Source: Enterobacter sp. RHBSTW-00175
GTDB lineage: Bacteria; Pseudomonadota; Gammaproteobacteria; Enterobacterales; Enterobacteriaceae
NCBI RefSeq assembly: GCF_013927005.1
Contig: NZ_CP055930.1
Location: forward strand, 3,534,001-3,598,000
Reading direction: 5' to 3'
Length of the DNA: 64,000 nt
The notes beneath the pieces are model-generated. The model was not told where the DNA came from, made no database searches, and saw nothing but the letters and a program-made list of their open reading frames with translations. Of this stretch, positions 35,437 through 45,841 are shown one piece after another (position 1 is the stretch's first letter; each line of letters opens with the position of its first letter). The translations under genes and the position numbers were made by a program.

Positions 35437-38120
35437 AAATCCTCTGGCAATTCATCAAGTTCTGGCGGGGGATCAAGAGGAAGTGTAACACAGAAATGCG
35501 CGCCACCTTCCAGGCGGTTCGCCGCTGAAATGGTTCCCCCGTGCACATCGATAATGGCCTGGCAGATAGCCAGCCCAAGCCCGACCCCCGGAATGGCAGA
35601 CTCCTTATTTCCGCGCGCGAACTTCTCAAAAATGGCGTGCTCCTGCCCGGCAGGGATGCCAGGACCGGTATCCCAGACCTCGAGCTGCAAGGTGTGTGCT
35701 TCTACCGTTGCGTTAATGCCAATACGGGCTTTCTGCCCCGCATATTTGGCGGCATTTTCCAGCAGGTTGATCAGCACCCGTTCGAACAGCGGCCCGTCAA
35801 CGTGGATGAGCGTCAGCGGTTCTGGCAGGTTCAGCTCAATATGCCGACCGCCCATTCCGGGCTCGAGCATTTTTAAGGCGCTGCCAACCACTTCCTCGAG
35901 CGTCAGCCACTCTTTTTTGAGGTTAAAACCGCCGGACTGAATACGTGCCATATCCAGCAAATTATTCACCAGACGGGTGGTATTGAGTACATGCTGGCGT
36001 ATTTCGCTGGCCTGCAAGGCGTGGCTGGAGCCTTCCGCCGCCAGGTCAAGCGTCAGGATCTCTGACTGACCAAACAGCACGGTGAGCGGGGTACGCAGGT
36101 CGTGTGAAAGCGCTGCAAGCAGGGAGTTACGAATGCTCTCGCGCTCGCTGGCAAGCCTTGCCTGTTCTTCGCTGCTGGTGAGCGCCAGACGTTCAAGCGC
36201 ACTGGCAACCAGCAGGGTAAATGTCTCCAGCAGGCGTTGCTGCTCGGGGATCATCAGTTGGCGCAGGTTGGTAGGTTCGACAATCACCAGCCCATGATTT
36301 TTGTCGGCACTGCGCAACGGCAGGATCTGGTAAGGCACGCCTGGCAACGTATCGGTCCCGGCGCCGGCGGGCAAACCTTTATCAAAACTCCAGCGAGCAA
36401 TGGCTTCATCCCAGGGTGTCATCCCGGTGGCTGACGTCAGCGGGCGCAACACACCATGCTCGTTTGGTAACAAAATCAGGTTACTGGCGTGAAACGTGGA
36501 GCGAATAAACTGCTCGCTGGTCTGGACGATATCCAGAGGCGTGCGGCCCACTGCCAGGGATTTGGACATCTCGTACAGATGGCGAGTGCGCTGTTCGCGA
36601 TAGCGGGCAATCCGCGCCTGATAGCGAACACCCGCGGTCAGATTCCCGATAACCAGCCCCACGGTAAGCATCACGCCAAACGTCAGGATGTACTGCACAT
36701 CCGAAACTGCCAGCGTGCCACGTGGGGCGATAAAGAACAGATCGAAGCTCACCACGTTGATAACCGTTGCCAGGACCGAAGGCCAGCGACCGTAGAAAAG
36801 CGCCACCACAACCACGCCCAACAGGTAAATCATCACCAGATTAGCGGCGTCAAAGGCGATCAGCCACTGGCTGGCAATGAGGGTTATCAGGGTGCAAAGT
36901 ACAACGGCAACAAGGCAGCCGCGGATCTGAATACGCCATTTATCACTAAATGCCCGGGCATCCGGCAGGCGGCCTGGCAGGGGAGAGGGCTTGTCATCGA
37001 GTGCCACAATCACCAGATCCAGATCGGGTGCTCGTCGGGCCAGCTTATCGGCAAAAGATTCGCGGCTAAACCAGCGTCGATGCTGACGGCGACCAATAAC
37101 GATTTTGCCGAGATTGTGTTCTCGCGCGTAGCGCAGAATGGCTTTGTCTTCCACCGGGTCGGAGAGGGTGGCGGTTTCAGCGCCAAGCTCCTGGGCAAGC
37201 CGGAGCGAGCCAAGGATCGCCCGGCGCTGGTTTTCCGGCAGCGCATGAAGACGAGGGGTTTCGACATACACCGCGTGCCAGACGCTGCCAAATTTTGCCG
37301 CCAGCCGGGCGGCAGTACGGATAAGCTTTTCGTTGCCACTGCCGTGATCAATGCACAGCAGAATGGCATCCCGCGTGTGCCAGACGCGCTCTTGTCCTTG
37401 CAGATCACGCCAGGCGCGCATCTGATCGTCAACGCGGTCGGCCGTGCGGCGCAGGGCCAGCTCGCGAAGGGCAATCAGGTTGCCCTTGCGAAAGAAATGC
37501 TCAATGGCGCGTTCGGCCTGGCCTGCGATATACACTTTACCTTCGTGCAGACGCTGGCGCAGATCGTCGGGGGGAAGGTCAACCAGCACGACTTCATCGG
37601 CGGAGTCGAAGAACGGATCCGGCACAGTCTCCCGCACCTGAATACCGGTGACACCGCTGACTACGTCGTTCAGGCTCTCCAGATGCTGGACGTTCACGGT
37701 CGTAAAAACGTCGATGCCCGCTTCCAGAAGCTCTTCGACATCCTGCCAGCGTTTAGGGTGGCGTGAGCCTGGCGCATTGCTGTGCGCCAGTTCGTCCATC
37801 AGGATAAGCGCCGGACGGCGGGCGAGGGCGGCGTCCAGATCGAACTCAGTGACCAGCCGCCCGCGGTGGCTGATACGGCGGGGCGGTTGCGCGGCAAGCC
37901 CGGCTAGCAGCGACGCTGTCTCTTTGCGCCCGTGTGTTTCAACGACGCCGATAAGAATGTCGAGCCCTTGCGCCCGTAACCGCTGTGCTTCAGTGAGCAT
38001 GGCAAAGGTTTTCCCGACGCCCGCACAGGCGCCGAAAAAGATTTTCAGTTTGCCGCGATGGGCTTCAGCAGTCTGTTCGAGCAGCCTGTCCGGGTCCGGG
38101 CGAATGGGCTCGTCGGTCAT
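35433..38120 (-). CDS. kdpD: Sensor histidine kinase KdpD
   Basis: KdpD is an 895-aa potassium/turgor sensor. The N-terminal KdpD domain has a Walker motif (GACAGVGKTFAML) and is followed by a universal-stress-like domain (about 250-370). Four membrane helices lie at about 400-500, then come a GAF-like region and HisKA with the phosphorylated His in AALSHDLRTPLTV (about residue 673). HATPase_c boxes ENAAKYA, DTGPGIP and GVGLGLA follow. It abuts kdpC without a gap. Confidence 0.98.
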   Translation of the reverse strand: MTDEPIRPDPDRLLEQTAEAHRGKLKIFFGACAGVGKTFAMLTEAQRLRAQGLDILIGVVETHGRKETASLLAGLAAQPPRRISHRGRLVTEFDLDAALARRPALILMDELAHSNAPGSRHPKRWQDVEELLEAGIDVFTTVNVQHLESLNDVVSGVTGIQVRETVPDPFFDSADEVVLVDLPPDDLRQRLHEGKVYIAGQAERAIEHFFRKGNLIALRELALRRTADRVDDQMRAWRDLQGQERVWHTRDAILLCIDHGSGNEKLIRTAARLAAKFGSVWHAVYVETPRLHALPENQRRAILGSLRLAQELGAETATLSDPVEDKAILRYAREHNLGKIVIGRRQHRRWFSRESFADKLARRAPDLDLVIVALDDKPSPLPGRLPDARAFSDKWRIQIRGCLVAVVLCTLITLIASQWLIAFDAANLVMIYLLGVVVVALFYGRWPSVLATVINVVSFDLFFIAPRGTLAVSDVQYILTFGVMLTVGLVIGNLTAGVRYQARIARYREQRTRHLYEMSKSLAVGRTPLDIVQTSEQFIRSTFHASNLILLPNEHGVLRPLTSATGMTPWDEAIARWSFDKGLPAGAGTDTLPGVPYQILPLRSADKNHGLVIVEPTNLRQLMIPEQQRLLETFTLLVASALERLALTSSEEQARLASERESIRNSLLAALSHDLRTPLTVLFGQSEILTLDLAAEGSSHALQASEIRQHVLNTTRLVNNLLDMARIQSGGFNLKKEWLTLEEVVGSALKMLEPGMGGRHIELNLPEPLTLIHVDGPLFERVLINLLENAAKYAGQKARIGINATVEAHTLQLEVWDTGPGIPAGQEHAIFEKFARGNKESAIPGVGLGLAICQAIIDVHGGTISAANRLEGGAHFCVTLPLDPPPELDELPEDL

Positions 38121-38705
38121 TTAGTTTTTCCTTAGCGCGTCCAGCGCCAGATTCAGCTCAACAATGTTCACGACTGGCATCCCGATGAAACTGACCAGCG
38201 GTTTCTGCGTATGCTCAGCAACCAGCTGGCTGACCTGTTCGGTGGTCAGCTGGCGGGCGGTAGCCACACGCGGAATTTGCCATGCGACCGATGCCGGCGT
38301 CAGGCTGTAATCCAGCCCGCTGGCGGAGGCGGTCACCAGCTCGACAGGCACCTCGCGGCTGGCCTGCGGATTAGCTGCACGCAGTGCGGCAACGCGTTCT
38401 GCAATCGCATGGTCAAGCTCCGGGTTGCTGCCGGCCAGATTACTGCCACCGGAGGCCATCGGATTATACGGGCTTTCAGCCGTGGCGGAAGGGCGGCCCT
38501 GGAAGTAGCGGGCATCCGTAAAGTTCTGGCCAATAAGGCGCGAACCACGGGTTTCTCCATCCTGCATAATCAGCGAGCCGTTCGCCTGATCGGTAAACCA
38601 CCACTGGCCCAGCGCGGTGGTCACCAGCGGGTATAGCCCGCCGGTAATCAGCGATAACAGAATAAACAGAAGTATAGCGGGGCGTAACATTGTCATTTGA
38701 TTCAC
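38121..38705 (-). CDS. kdpC: K+-transporting ATPase subunit KdpC
   Basis: KdpC is a 194-aa subunit with one N-terminal membrane helix ([19 protein letters not shown]) and a periplasmic domain with the conserved [12 protein letters not shown] and YFQGRPSAT. It stabilises the KdpFABC complex and increases ATP affinity. It lies 3 bp after kdpB. It is four residues longer than E. coli KdpC. Confidence 0.97.
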   Translation of the reverse strand: MNQMTMLRPAILLFILLSLITGGLYPLVTTALGQWWFTDQANGSLIMQDGETRGSRLIGQNFTDARYFQGRPSATAESPYNPMASGGSNLAGSNPELDHAIAERVAALRAANPQASREVPVELVTASASGLDYSLTPASVAWQIPRVATARQLTTEQVSQLVAEHTQKPLVSFIGMPVVNIVELNLALDALRKN

Positions 38706-38708
38706 CTT

Positions 38709-40757
38709 TTAAACCAGCCCGAACAGGGTCAACAGCATGTCGATAACCTTGATGCCAACGAAAGGAACGACCAGCCCACCCAGCCCGTAAATCCACAGAT
38801 TACGGCGTAGCATGGCGGCTGCAGTCAGCGGCTTGTAGCTCACGCCTTTCAGCGCCAGCGGGATCAGGAAGACGATGATCAGGGCGTTAAAAATCACCGC
38901 GCTGAGAATGGCCGACGCCGGGGAGTGCAGATGCATGACGTTCAGCGCATTCAACTGCGGATAGGTTGCCGCAAACGCCGCCGGGATAATGGCAAAATAC
39001 TTCGCCACATCGTTGGCAATACTGAAGGTGGTAAGCGAACCACGGGTCATCAGCATCTGTTTACCGATGTGAACCACCTCAATCAGTTTGGTCGGGTTAG
39101 AATCGAGGTCGACCATGTTGCCCGCCTCTTTCGCCGCCTGCGTCCCGGAGTTCATCGCAACCGCAACATCGGCCTGCGCCAGCGCTGGCGCATCGTTAGT
39201 GCCATCACCCGTCATCGCCACCAGGCGACCTTCAGCCTGATACTGGCGGATCAGCGCCAGTTTGGCTTCCGGTGTGGCTTCTGACAGAAAATCATCCACG
39301 CCTGCTTCTGCGGCGATCGCGGCGGCGGTAAGACGGTTATCCCCGGTGATCATCACCGTTTTGATCCCCATCTTGCGTAGCTGGGCAAAACGCTCTTTGA
39401 TGCCGCCTTTGACAATATCTTTCAGCGCAATAACGCCCAGCACATGCGACCCCTCAGACACCACCAGTGGAGTGGCTCCCTGACGGGCAACGCTGTCTAC
39501 CAGTTTGTCCACTTCTGGCGGGAAATGGCCGTTGTTAGCTTCGATATGGCGACGAATGGCGTCGACGGAGCCTTTGCGGATCATCCGGTCCTGGATGTTA
39601 ATCCCGCTCATACGGGTTTGGGCGGTGAACGGCACAAAGGTGGCATGCAGACTCTGCACATCGCGCTGACGCAGGTTAAAACGCTGCTTAGCCAGAATAA
39701 CGATACTGCGGCCTTCCGGTGTTTCATCGGCCAGCGACGAAAGCTGCGCGGCGTCAGCCAGCGTTTTTTCATTTACGCCAGGTGCGGGCAAGAATTCCGA
39801 CGCCTGACGGTTACCGAGGGTGATTGTCCCGGTTTTATCCAGCAGCAGAACGTCCACATCACCGGCGGCCTCAACGGCACGTCCGCTGGTGGCAATAACG
39901 TTCGCGCCCAGCATCCGGCTCATACCGGCCACACCAATAGCTGAAAGCAGCCCGCCGATGGTGGTCGGGATCAGACAGACCAGCAGGGCAACCAGCACAG
40001 TAATACTGACCGCGGTACCACCGTAAGCAGAAAACGGCCACAGGGTGGCGGTTGCCAGCAGGAAGACAATGGTCAGTGCAACCAGCAGAATGGTCAGGGC
40101 GATTTCGTTTGGCGTTTTACGACGCTGTGCGCCCTCGACCATGGCGATCATCCGGTCCAGGAAAGTTTCACCCGGGTTAACGCTGCACTGGATAACCAGC
40201 CAGTCAGAGAGAATACGCGTGCCGCCAGTGACGGAGGCAAAGTCGCCGCCGGATTCACGGATAACCGGGGCGGATTCCCCGGTAATGGCGCTTTCGTCTA
40301 CCGATGCCCCGCCTTCAATGACTTCGCCATCGCAGGGGATGATGTCCCCGGCTTCAACCAGCACCACATCCCCTTTACGCAGCTCATCCGCCGGGACGTG
40401 ATCCATCTGCGCGCCATGTTTTGGCTCGCGCAATTTGCGGGCAAACGCGGTCTTTTTTACCCCTTTCAGGCTGTTGGCCTGCGCTTTACTGCGGCCTTCC
40501 GCCAGGGCTTCGGCAAAGTTGGCGAACAACACGGTGAACCACAGCCAGAGGCTGATAGCCCCGGTAAACAGCGCATTTCCCACCAGATGACCAGTTCCCA
40601 TCGCCACTGCCAGTGCCGTGGTGAGCAGGCTGCCAACCCAGACGATAAACATCACCGGGTTATGCCACTGAACGCGCGGGCTTAATTTTTTCACCGCATC
40701 CATTAGCGCCTGGCGAACTAAAGACGGTTCAAGCAGGGCCAGTTGTTTACGACTCAT
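38709..40757 (-). CDS. kdpB: K+-transporting P-type ATPase subunit KdpB
   Basis: KdpB is a 682-aa P1A ATPase that drives K+ import. The phosphorylated Asp is in [11 protein letters not shown] (about residue 307), the actuator TGES in ITGESAPV (about residue 159), the hinge in [20 protein letters not shown]. Seven membrane helices are expected. The length equals E. coli KdpB. Confidence 0.99.
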   Translation of the reverse strand: MSRKQLALLEPSLVRQALMDAVKKLSPRVQWHNPVMFIVWVGSLLTTALAVAMGTGHLVGNALFTGAISLWLWFTVLFANFAEALAEGRSKAQANSLKGVKKTAFARKLREPKHGAQMDHVPADELRKGDVVLVEAGDIIPCDGEVIEGGASVDESAITGESAPVIRESGGDFASVTGGTRILSDWLVIQCSVNPGETFLDRMIAMVEGAQRRKTPNEIALTILLVALTIVFLLATATLWPFSAYGGTAVSITVLVALLVCLIPTTIGGLLSAIGVAGMSRMLGANVIATSGRAVEAAGDVDVLLLDKTGTITLGNRQASEFLPAPGVNEKTLADAAQLSSLADETPEGRSIVILAKQRFNLRQRDVQSLHATFVPFTAQTRMSGINIQDRMIRKGSVDAIRRHIEANNGHFPPEVDKLVDSVARQGATPLVVSEGSHVLGVIALKDIVKGGIKERFAQLRKMGIKTVMITGDNRLTAAAIAAEAGVDDFLSEATPEAKLALIRQYQAEGRLVAMTGDGTNDAPALAQADVAVAMNSGTQAAKEAGNMVDLDSNPTKLIEVVHIGKQMLMTRGSLTTFSIANDVAKYFAIIPAAFAATYPQLNALNVMHLHSPASAILSAVIFNALIIVFLIPLALKGVSYKPLTAAAMLRRNLWIYGLGGLVVPFVGIKVIDMLLTLFGLV

Positions 40758-40775
40758 GACAAATTCTCCGCAAAA

Positions 40776-42455
40776 TCAGCGTAAAGAGAGATATTCCGCG
40801 ACCGGGCCTAACGCGAGGGCGGGGATAAAGGTCAGGGCACCGACCAGCAACACGGTGCCAATCAGCAGTCCAGTGAATAGCGCGCCGTGGGTTGGTAACG
40901 TACCGCTGGTGGTCGGTTGGATTTTTTTACTCACCAGCGAACCGGCAATGGCCAGCACGGGGACGATGACGCCAAAACGGCCGACAAACATGCAAAACGC
41001 CAGCAGACAGTTCCAGAACGGGGAGTTAGCGCTCAGGCCTGCAAAGGCGCTGCCGTTGTTGTTGGCGGCAGACGAGACGGCATAAAGCACTTCACTAAAC
41101 CCGTGAATGCCCGGGTTGAAGATGCCGCTGCGTCCCGCTTCGGTCATCAACGCCAGCGCAGTGCCCAGCAGCACAAGTGCCGGAGTGACCAGGATAGCCA
41201 GTGCAGTGAGCTTCATTTCACGCACGTCGATTTTTTTACCCAGGTATTCCGGGGTGCGACCAATCATCAACCCGGCGATAAACACCGCCAGCAGAACAAA
41301 CAGCAACATGCCGTACAGCCCGGAGCCTACGCCGCCAAACACCACTTCACCGATTTGCATCAGCCACAGTGGGATCATGCCGCCCAGTGCCGTAAAGGAG
41401 TCGTGCATCGCGTTGACCGCACCACACGAGGCCGCTGTGGTGACAACCGCGTAAAGGCTGCTCGCCAGAATGCCAAAGCGACTCTCTTTTCCTTCCATAT
41501 TGATATTGCTGCTGGCACCCAGCTGCATGAAGTGGCTGTTGCCATTCCATTCGGCCCACATCACCAACGCTGCGCAAATCACGAAGATAAGGGACATCGC
41601 CCAGAGCAGGGTGCGGCCCTGGCGGCGATCGTTAACCACATCGCCAAACGCAAAGCACAGCGCGGCAGGGATCAGGAAGATCGCCAGCATTTGTACGCAG
41701 TTCGTCAGCGCCGTTGGGTTTTCAAACGGATGAGACGAGTTAGCATTGAAGAACCCGCCCCCGTTGGTGCCGAGCATTTTTATGGCCTCTTGCGAGGCAA
41801 CCGGCCCCATTGGCAAAAGCTGTTTTGCCCCTTCAAGCGAGGTATAGCTTGTGTAGGGAAGCAGGTTTTGCAGCGTGCCTTGCTGAATAAAGAACAGGGC
41901 AATAATGAGGGCAATTGGAAGCAGCACCCACAGGATGATACGTGTCAGATCGACCCAGGCGTTACCCAACGTACCGACATTCTGACGCGCAAATGCTCGC
42001 GTCAGGGCGAAGATCACCGCAATGCCGCTGGCCGCAGAGAGGAAGTTCTGCACTGTTAAGCCAGCCATCTGGCTGAAGTAGCTCAGGGTGGTTTCACCGG
42101 CATAGGACTGCCAGTTGGTATTGCTGACGAAGCTGACCGCCGTGTTCAACGCCAGATGCCAGGACAGGCCCGGCAACTGCTGCGGGTTCAGCGGTAAAAT
42201 GCCCTGAAGCATCAACATCGCGAACAGCGCAACCAGGCCGACAATGTTGAGCAGCAGGATAGCCATCAGATACTGGCACCAGTTCATCTCCTGGTCGCGT
42301 ATTCCCAGTACGCGCCAGAGTCCTTTTTCAACGCTGCCAGCAACGGGCAGCGCCACGTTGTTTATCATCCTCGCAAGCAGGGTTCCCAGTGGTCTTGCAA
42401 GCAGGAACAGCACCAGTAAAAAGCTGGCAATAAGCAAAAACGCCTGAGCAGCCAT
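40776..42455 (-). CDS. kdpA: K+-transporting ATPase channel subunit KdpA
   Basis: KdpA is a 559-aa channel-like subunit of the SKT family with about ten membrane helices and four selectivity-filter loops; [18 protein letters not shown] (about residue 230) is the signature one. It is two residues longer than in E. coli. Its ATG overlaps the kdpF stop (TGATG), and it lies 18 bp upstream of kdpB. Confidence 0.98.
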   Translation of the reverse strand: MAAQAFLLIASFLLVLFLLARPLGTLLARMINNVALPVAGSVEKGLWRVLGIRDQEMNWCQYLMAILLLNIVGLVALFAMLMLQGILPLNPQQLPGLSWHLALNTAVSFVSNTNWQSYAGETTLSYFSQMAGLTVQNFLSAASGIAVIFALTRAFARQNVGTLGNAWVDLTRIILWVLLPIALIIALFFIQQGTLQNLLPYTSYTSLEGAKQLLPMGPVASQEAIKMLGTNGGGFFNANSSHPFENPTALTNCVQMLAIFLIPAALCFAFGDVVNDRRQGRTLLWAMSLIFVICAALVMWAEWNGNSHFMQLGASSNINMEGKESRFGILASSLYAVVTTAASCGAVNAMHDSFTALGGMIPLWLMQIGEVVFGGVGSGLYGMLLFVLLAVFIAGLMIGRTPEYLGKKIDVREMKLTALAILVTPALVLLGTALALMTEAGRSGIFNPGIHGFSEVLYAVSSAANNNGSAFAGLSANSPFWNCLLAFCMFVGRFGVIVPVLAIAGSLVSKKIQPTTSGTLPTHGALFTGLLIGTVLLVGALTFIPALALGPVAEYLSLR

Positions 42456-42544
42456 CAGAATGCCTCCGCATTAATCAGGGCATAAACCAGATAACCCAAT
42501 AACAGGAACACCAGCACGATGCCGGCAATCAGACCTGCACTCAC
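42455..42544 (-). CDS. kdpF: K+-transporting ATPase small subunit KdpF
   Basis: KdpF is a 29-aa single-helix peptide, [18 protein letters not shown] through ALINAEAF, nearly identical to E. coli KdpF. It starts at GTG after a strong GGAGGT and overlaps kdpA by one base. It stabilises the KdpFABC complex. Confidence 0.96.
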   Translation of the reverse strand: MSAGLIAGIVLVFLLLGYLVYALINAEAF

Positions 42545-42625
42545 AACCCACCTCCGGGTGACATTTATATTTGTTCTAAAGATAGGATTTACAGCGCAAA
42601 GATTTCGCAAAAATCAGGAGGGGGG

Positions 42626-42646
42626 ATGTAAAAAAAGTATAAAAAT
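42626..42646 (-). promoter_or_regulatory. KdpE binding site of kdpFABC
   Basis: The minus strand reads ATTTTTATACTTTTTTTACA, the T-rich element bound by phosphorylated KdpE in E. coli, about 85 bp upstream of the kdpF start. The rest of 42545-42850 is AT-rich promoter DNA shared with the divergent ybfA, with no gene seen. Confidence 0.82.
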
Positions 42647-42850
42647 GGAAATCCACAATTTAACTGTTGGTAAGTAAATCGTTAACTTTTTTGTAACTTA
42701 GTTACGGCGAGAGTGTAAATATTCACTAAATGGATGAAAATAAGTGGTCGGATGAGTAGTAAAATTACAAACAAAGCGATATTATTTTAGCCAGGTCACA
42801 GATTTTGAATTTTCCGGATGATGTTTCCGGCCAACTATAGGGGAGAAAAT

Positions 42851-43057
42851 ATGGATCTGTATAAAGAGTATCCGGCTCATATCGTTTTCATGCGACGCGC
42901 TTTCGCCGTAGTGGCTGGCGTGCTGGCACTGCCGGTCATGCTTTTCTGGAAAGACCGCGCACGTTTTTATAGCTATCTGCACCGCGTCTGGGCGAAAACC
43001 AGCGAAAAGCCGGTGTGGATGGATCAGGCCGAAAAAGCGACCTGCGATTTCTACTAA
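42851..43057 (+). CDS. ybfA: YbfA family protein
   Basis: YbfA is a 68-aa protein of unknown function, divergent from kdpF as in E. coli. It begins [16 protein letters not shown], has one hydrophobic helix at about residues 16-32 ([14 protein letters not shown]), and a basic/aromatic region [11 protein letters not shown]. It starts after GGGGAGAAAAT; an 11-residue upstream extension is ignored. Confidence 0.93.
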   Translation: MDLYKEYPAHIVFMRRAFAVVAGVLALPVMLFWKDRARFYSYLHRVWAKTSEKPVWMDQAEKATCDFY

Positions 43058-43080
43058 TACTAAGATTACACACAGCAACA

Positions 43081-43114
43081 AAAAAACCGCCAACAGCAAT
43101 GTGGCGGTTTTTTT
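43081..43114 (+). terminator. ybfA terminator
   Basis: AAAACCGCCA...TGGCGGTTTT with a T-run, about 25 bp past the stop; A-rich on the other side, so it may be bidirectional. Confidence 0.88.
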
Positions 43115-43419
43115 ATCCCTCTGGATTCGCGGTTCCGTTGGGTGGTCTTGCAGCCCCTACCCGGGATTTTCATCATACCCTACTGTAAACAGATGGCAAT
43201 CCCTCTAAACCTTTATAAAATCCTAATTTTATTCGAATAATTTACCTTTGCTGGTGATGTTATTTATGATGCAGCGTCCCTTTCCACCATCTCGCACATG
43301 GGCATCGGTCCAGGGAAAGGTGTTTTTACAGCCGTAAAGCAACCCACCTACCCGGGCTTGTGTCCACCGACTTATCACCGGTGGTGAACGGTGGAGCGGT
43401 TAGCAGCAGGGACCGCATA
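43115..43419. other. Structured region between ybfA and a small ORF
   Basis: About 300 bp with no long ORF. It contains two CTACCCGGG boxes (about 43157 and 43350), inverted CCTTTCC/GGAAAGG around 43278-43320, and an ACCACCGG-type palindrome near 43375-43400. It could be a structured leader or an sRNA, but nothing is recognised. Confidence 0.4.
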
Positions 43420-43527
43420 ATGAAACGCTATATATGCATTGCGTTCATTGTCGCTAGCGTACTCGTTGTTAAGCGTGATGAGCCGACCAGGTTTGTTGCA
43501 TTGACCACGATAGCGCAGGACAAGTAG
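43420..43527 (+). CDS. Possible 35-aa membrane peptide upstream of phr
   Basis: ATG is preceded by AGCAGGGA with 7 bases of spacing, and the TAG is followed after four bases by a strong terminator. The peptide begins MKRYICIAFIVASVLVVK, a single hydrophobic helix with a basic start, then RDEPTRFVALTTIAQDK. No family is recognised. The compact ORF plus terminator, following a structured leader, resembles type I toxin or stress-peptide loci, but this is only a resemblance. Confidence 0.48.
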   Translation: MKRYICIAFIVASVLVVKRDEPTRFVALTTIAQDK

Positions 43528-43531
43528 CGTT

Positions 43532-43557
43532 AAGGCCGCCTCGGGCGGCCTTTTTTA
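43532..43557 (+). terminator. Terminator upstream of phr
   Basis: AAGGCCGCC TCG GGCGGCCTT followed by TTTTTATTT, separating the small ORF from phr. Confidence 0.9.
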
Positions 43558-43660
43558 TTTCATCACGTCTACACTTCATGGCAAAGTACCGTAAAAGGCC
43601 GCCGCTTTTTCCTTTGGTGGCGTGCCCTTACGGACATAATGGATATTTGCCTGGAGTTTT

Positions 43661-45073
43661 ATGCCCACCCATCTGGTTTGGTTTCGCGCCGATTTACGCG
43701 TACATGACAATCTCGCCCTCGCGGCGGCCTGCCGCGATAAGCACGCACGCGTGCTGGCGCTGTTTATCGCTACCCCCGGTCAGTGGCAACAGCATGATGT
43801 GGCACCCCGACAAGCGGCATACCTTCGCTCGCATCTGAATCATCTGCAACATGCGCTTGCCGAAAAAGGCATTCCGCTGATTTATAAAGAGGTGAGTGAC
43901 TTTGCTGCGCAGCAAGCCGCGGTAATGGAAATCTGTCAGCAGCACGACGTTACGCACCTTTTTTACAACTATCAGTACGAGTTCAACGAGCAGCAGCGGG
44001 ATCGTCAGCTGGAAAACATCGCAGAAGAGGTTGTATGCCAGGGATTTGATGACAGCGTGATGCTGCCCCCCGGCAGCGTGATGACCGGCAATCATGAGAT
44101 GTATAAAGTCTTTACGCCGTTCAAAAATGCGTTTATCAAGCGTCTAAAAGAGGGATTACCCGAGTGCGTTGCTGCGCCGGCCATCAGAGGTGAAGCCTTA
44201 ACAGATTTGCCTGAACTCGCATTTAACTACCCGCAGGCAGCGTTTAACGACGCCCATTTTCCGGCATCGGAAAAAGAGGCTATCGCGCAACTGCGCCACT
44301 TCTGTAAACAGGGCGCGGCAGATTACGAAGCGCGTCGGGATTTCCCCGCCATTGAAGGCACCAGTCGTCTGTCAGCCTGTTTAGCCCTGGGCGTGCTGTC
44401 ACCGCGTCAGTGTTTGCATCGCCTGCTGGCGGAACAGCCGCGTACGCTTGACGGTGGGCCAGGTTCAGTGTGGCTCAACGAACTTATCTGGCGCGAGTTT
44501 TACCGCCATCTGATGACGTATCATCCTGCTTTATGCAAACATCGGCCATTCATCCGCTGGACGGATAACGTCAAATGGCAGCACAACGATGAGCGCCTTC
44601 AGGCCTGGCAGAAGGGGGCAACGGGTTACCCGATTGTCGATGCTGCCATGCGCCAGCTCAATGAAACGGGATGGATGCATAACCGTCTGCGGATGATTAC
44701 CGCCAGCTTCCTGGTGAAAGATCTGCTTATCGACTGGCGCGCCGGGGAGCGGTATTTTATTTCTCAGCTTATTGATGGCGATCTGGCCGCGAACAACGGC
44801 GGATGGCAGTGGGCAGCGTCCACCGGAACCGATGCAGCTCCCTATTTCAGGATTTTTAACCCTACAACGCAGGGGCAAAAATTTGATGCTGACGGTGAGT
44901 TTATCCGCCACTGGTTGCCCGCGCTTAAGGACGTTCCCGCTAAAGCGATCCACGACCCGTGGGCATGGGCGGATAAACAGGGCATAAGGCTCGATTATCC
45001 CCGTCCCGTAGTTGACCATAAACAGGCGCGAGTCGCCACGCTGGCGGCGTACGAAGCCGCTCGCAAAGCTTAA
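43661..45073 (+). CDS. phr: Deoxyribodipyrimidine photolyase
   Basis: Phr is a 470-aa class I CPD photolyase that repairs pyrimidine dimers with blue light. The N-terminal antenna-binding domain begins MPTHLVWFRADLRVHDN. The C-terminal FAD domain has NELIWREFYRHL, the dimer-binding DAAMRQLNETGWMHNRLRMI region and GGWQWAASTGTDAAPYFRI with the electron-transfer Trps. In E. coli ybgA precedes phr; here no ybgA remnant is present. It starts after CTGGAGTTTT. Confidence 0.98.
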   Translation: MPTHLVWFRADLRVHDNLALAAACRDKHARVLALFIATPGQWQQHDVAPRQAAYLRSHLNHLQHALAEKGIPLIYKEVSDFAAQQAAVMEICQQHDVTHLFYNYQYEFNEQQRDRQLENIAEEVVCQGFDDSVMLPPGSVMTGNHEMYKVFTPFKNAFIKRLKEGLPECVAAPAIRGEALTDLPELAFNYPQAAFNDAHFPASEKEAIAQLRHFCKQGAADYEARRDFPAIEGTSRLSACLALGVLSPRQCLHRLLAEQPRTLDGGPGSVWLNELIWREFYRHLMTYHPALCKHRPFIRWTDNVKWQHNDERLQAWQKGATGYPIVDAAMRQLNETGWMHNRLRMITASFLVKDLLIDWRAGERYFISQLIDGDLAANNGGWQWAASTGTDAAPYFRIFNPTTQGQKFDADGEFIRHWLPALKDVPAKAIHDPWAWADKQGIRLDYPRPVVDHKQARVATLAAYEAARKA

Positions 45074-45083
45074 GAGAGTGATG

Positions 45084-45827
45084 ATGAAAAACACTGAACT
45101 GGAAAGCCTGATTAACGAAAAACTCAACACCGCCACTTTCAGCGACTACGGGCCAAACGGTCTGCAGGTTGAAGGGCGCGAAACGGTGCAGAAAATTATC
45201 ACCGGTGTGACGGCAAGCCAGGCGCTGCTGGATGAGGCCGTGCGTCAGGAAGCGGATGCAATCATCGTTCATCATGGCTATTTCTGGAAAAATGAATCCC
45301 CGATTATTCGTGGCATGAAGCGCAACCGGCTGAAAACGCTGCTGGCCAATGACATCAACCTGTATGGTTATCACCTGCCGCTGGATGCCCATCCCGAGCT
45401 GGGTAACAACGTACAGCTGGCGCAGCTGTTGGGCATTACCGTCATGGGTGAAGTTGAGCCTCTGGTGCCGTGGGGTGAGCTGGCCATGCCGGTCCCAGGG
45501 CTGGAGCTGGCTTCCTGGATTGAAGCCCGGCTTGGCCGCCGCCCGCTATGGTGCGGTGATACCGGGCCAGATACGGTTAAACGCATTGCCTGGTGCACGG
45601 GCGGCGGTCAGGGCTTTATCGACAGCGCGGCGCGTTTCGGTGTGGATGCATTCATCACCGGAGAAGTCTCTGAACAAACCGTTCACTCCGCACGTGAACA
45701 AGGGCTGCATTTTTACGCGGCCGGGCATCACGCAACAGAGCGCGGCGGCATTCGCGCACTCAGCGAGTGGCTGACGGAAAATACCGATCTGGAAGTGACG
45801 TTTGTGGATATCCCTAATCCTGCCTGA
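45084..45827 (+). CDS. ybgI: NIF3-family metal-binding protein YbgI
   Basis: YbgI is a 247-aa member of the NIF3/DUF34 family and forms a toroidal hexamer with a dinuclear metal site. Metal ligands are visible in IVHHGYFWK (His pair), DAHPELGNN and AGHHATERGG. The family has been called GTP cyclohydrolase I type 2, but that activity is doubtful and the role is unknown. ATG at 45084 is chosen over the adjacent 45081. It lies 10 bp after phr. Confidence 0.95.
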   Translation: MKNTELESLINEKLNTATFSDYGPNGLQVEGRETVQKIITGVTASQALLDEAVRQEADAIIVHHGYFWKNESPIIRGMKRNRLKTLLANDINLYGYHLPLDAHPELGNNVQLAQLLGITVMGEVEPLVPWGELAMPVPGLELASWIEARLGRRPLWCGDTGPDTVKRIAWCTGGGQGFIDSAARFGVDAFITGEVSEQTVHSAREQGLHFYAAGHHATERGGIRALSEWLTENTDLEVTFVDIPNPA

Positions 45828-45841
45828 TGAGAGGTGTTTAA

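Noticed and set aside
43180..43196. CTGTAAACAG as a possible LexA box upstream of the 35-aa ORF
   Set aside because: The spacing between CTG and CAG is 4, not 10, so it does not fit LexA.
43578..43838. 86-aa frame overlapping the phr start, as a ybgA remnant
   Set aside because: It reads into phr in another frame and shows no resemblance to YbgA.
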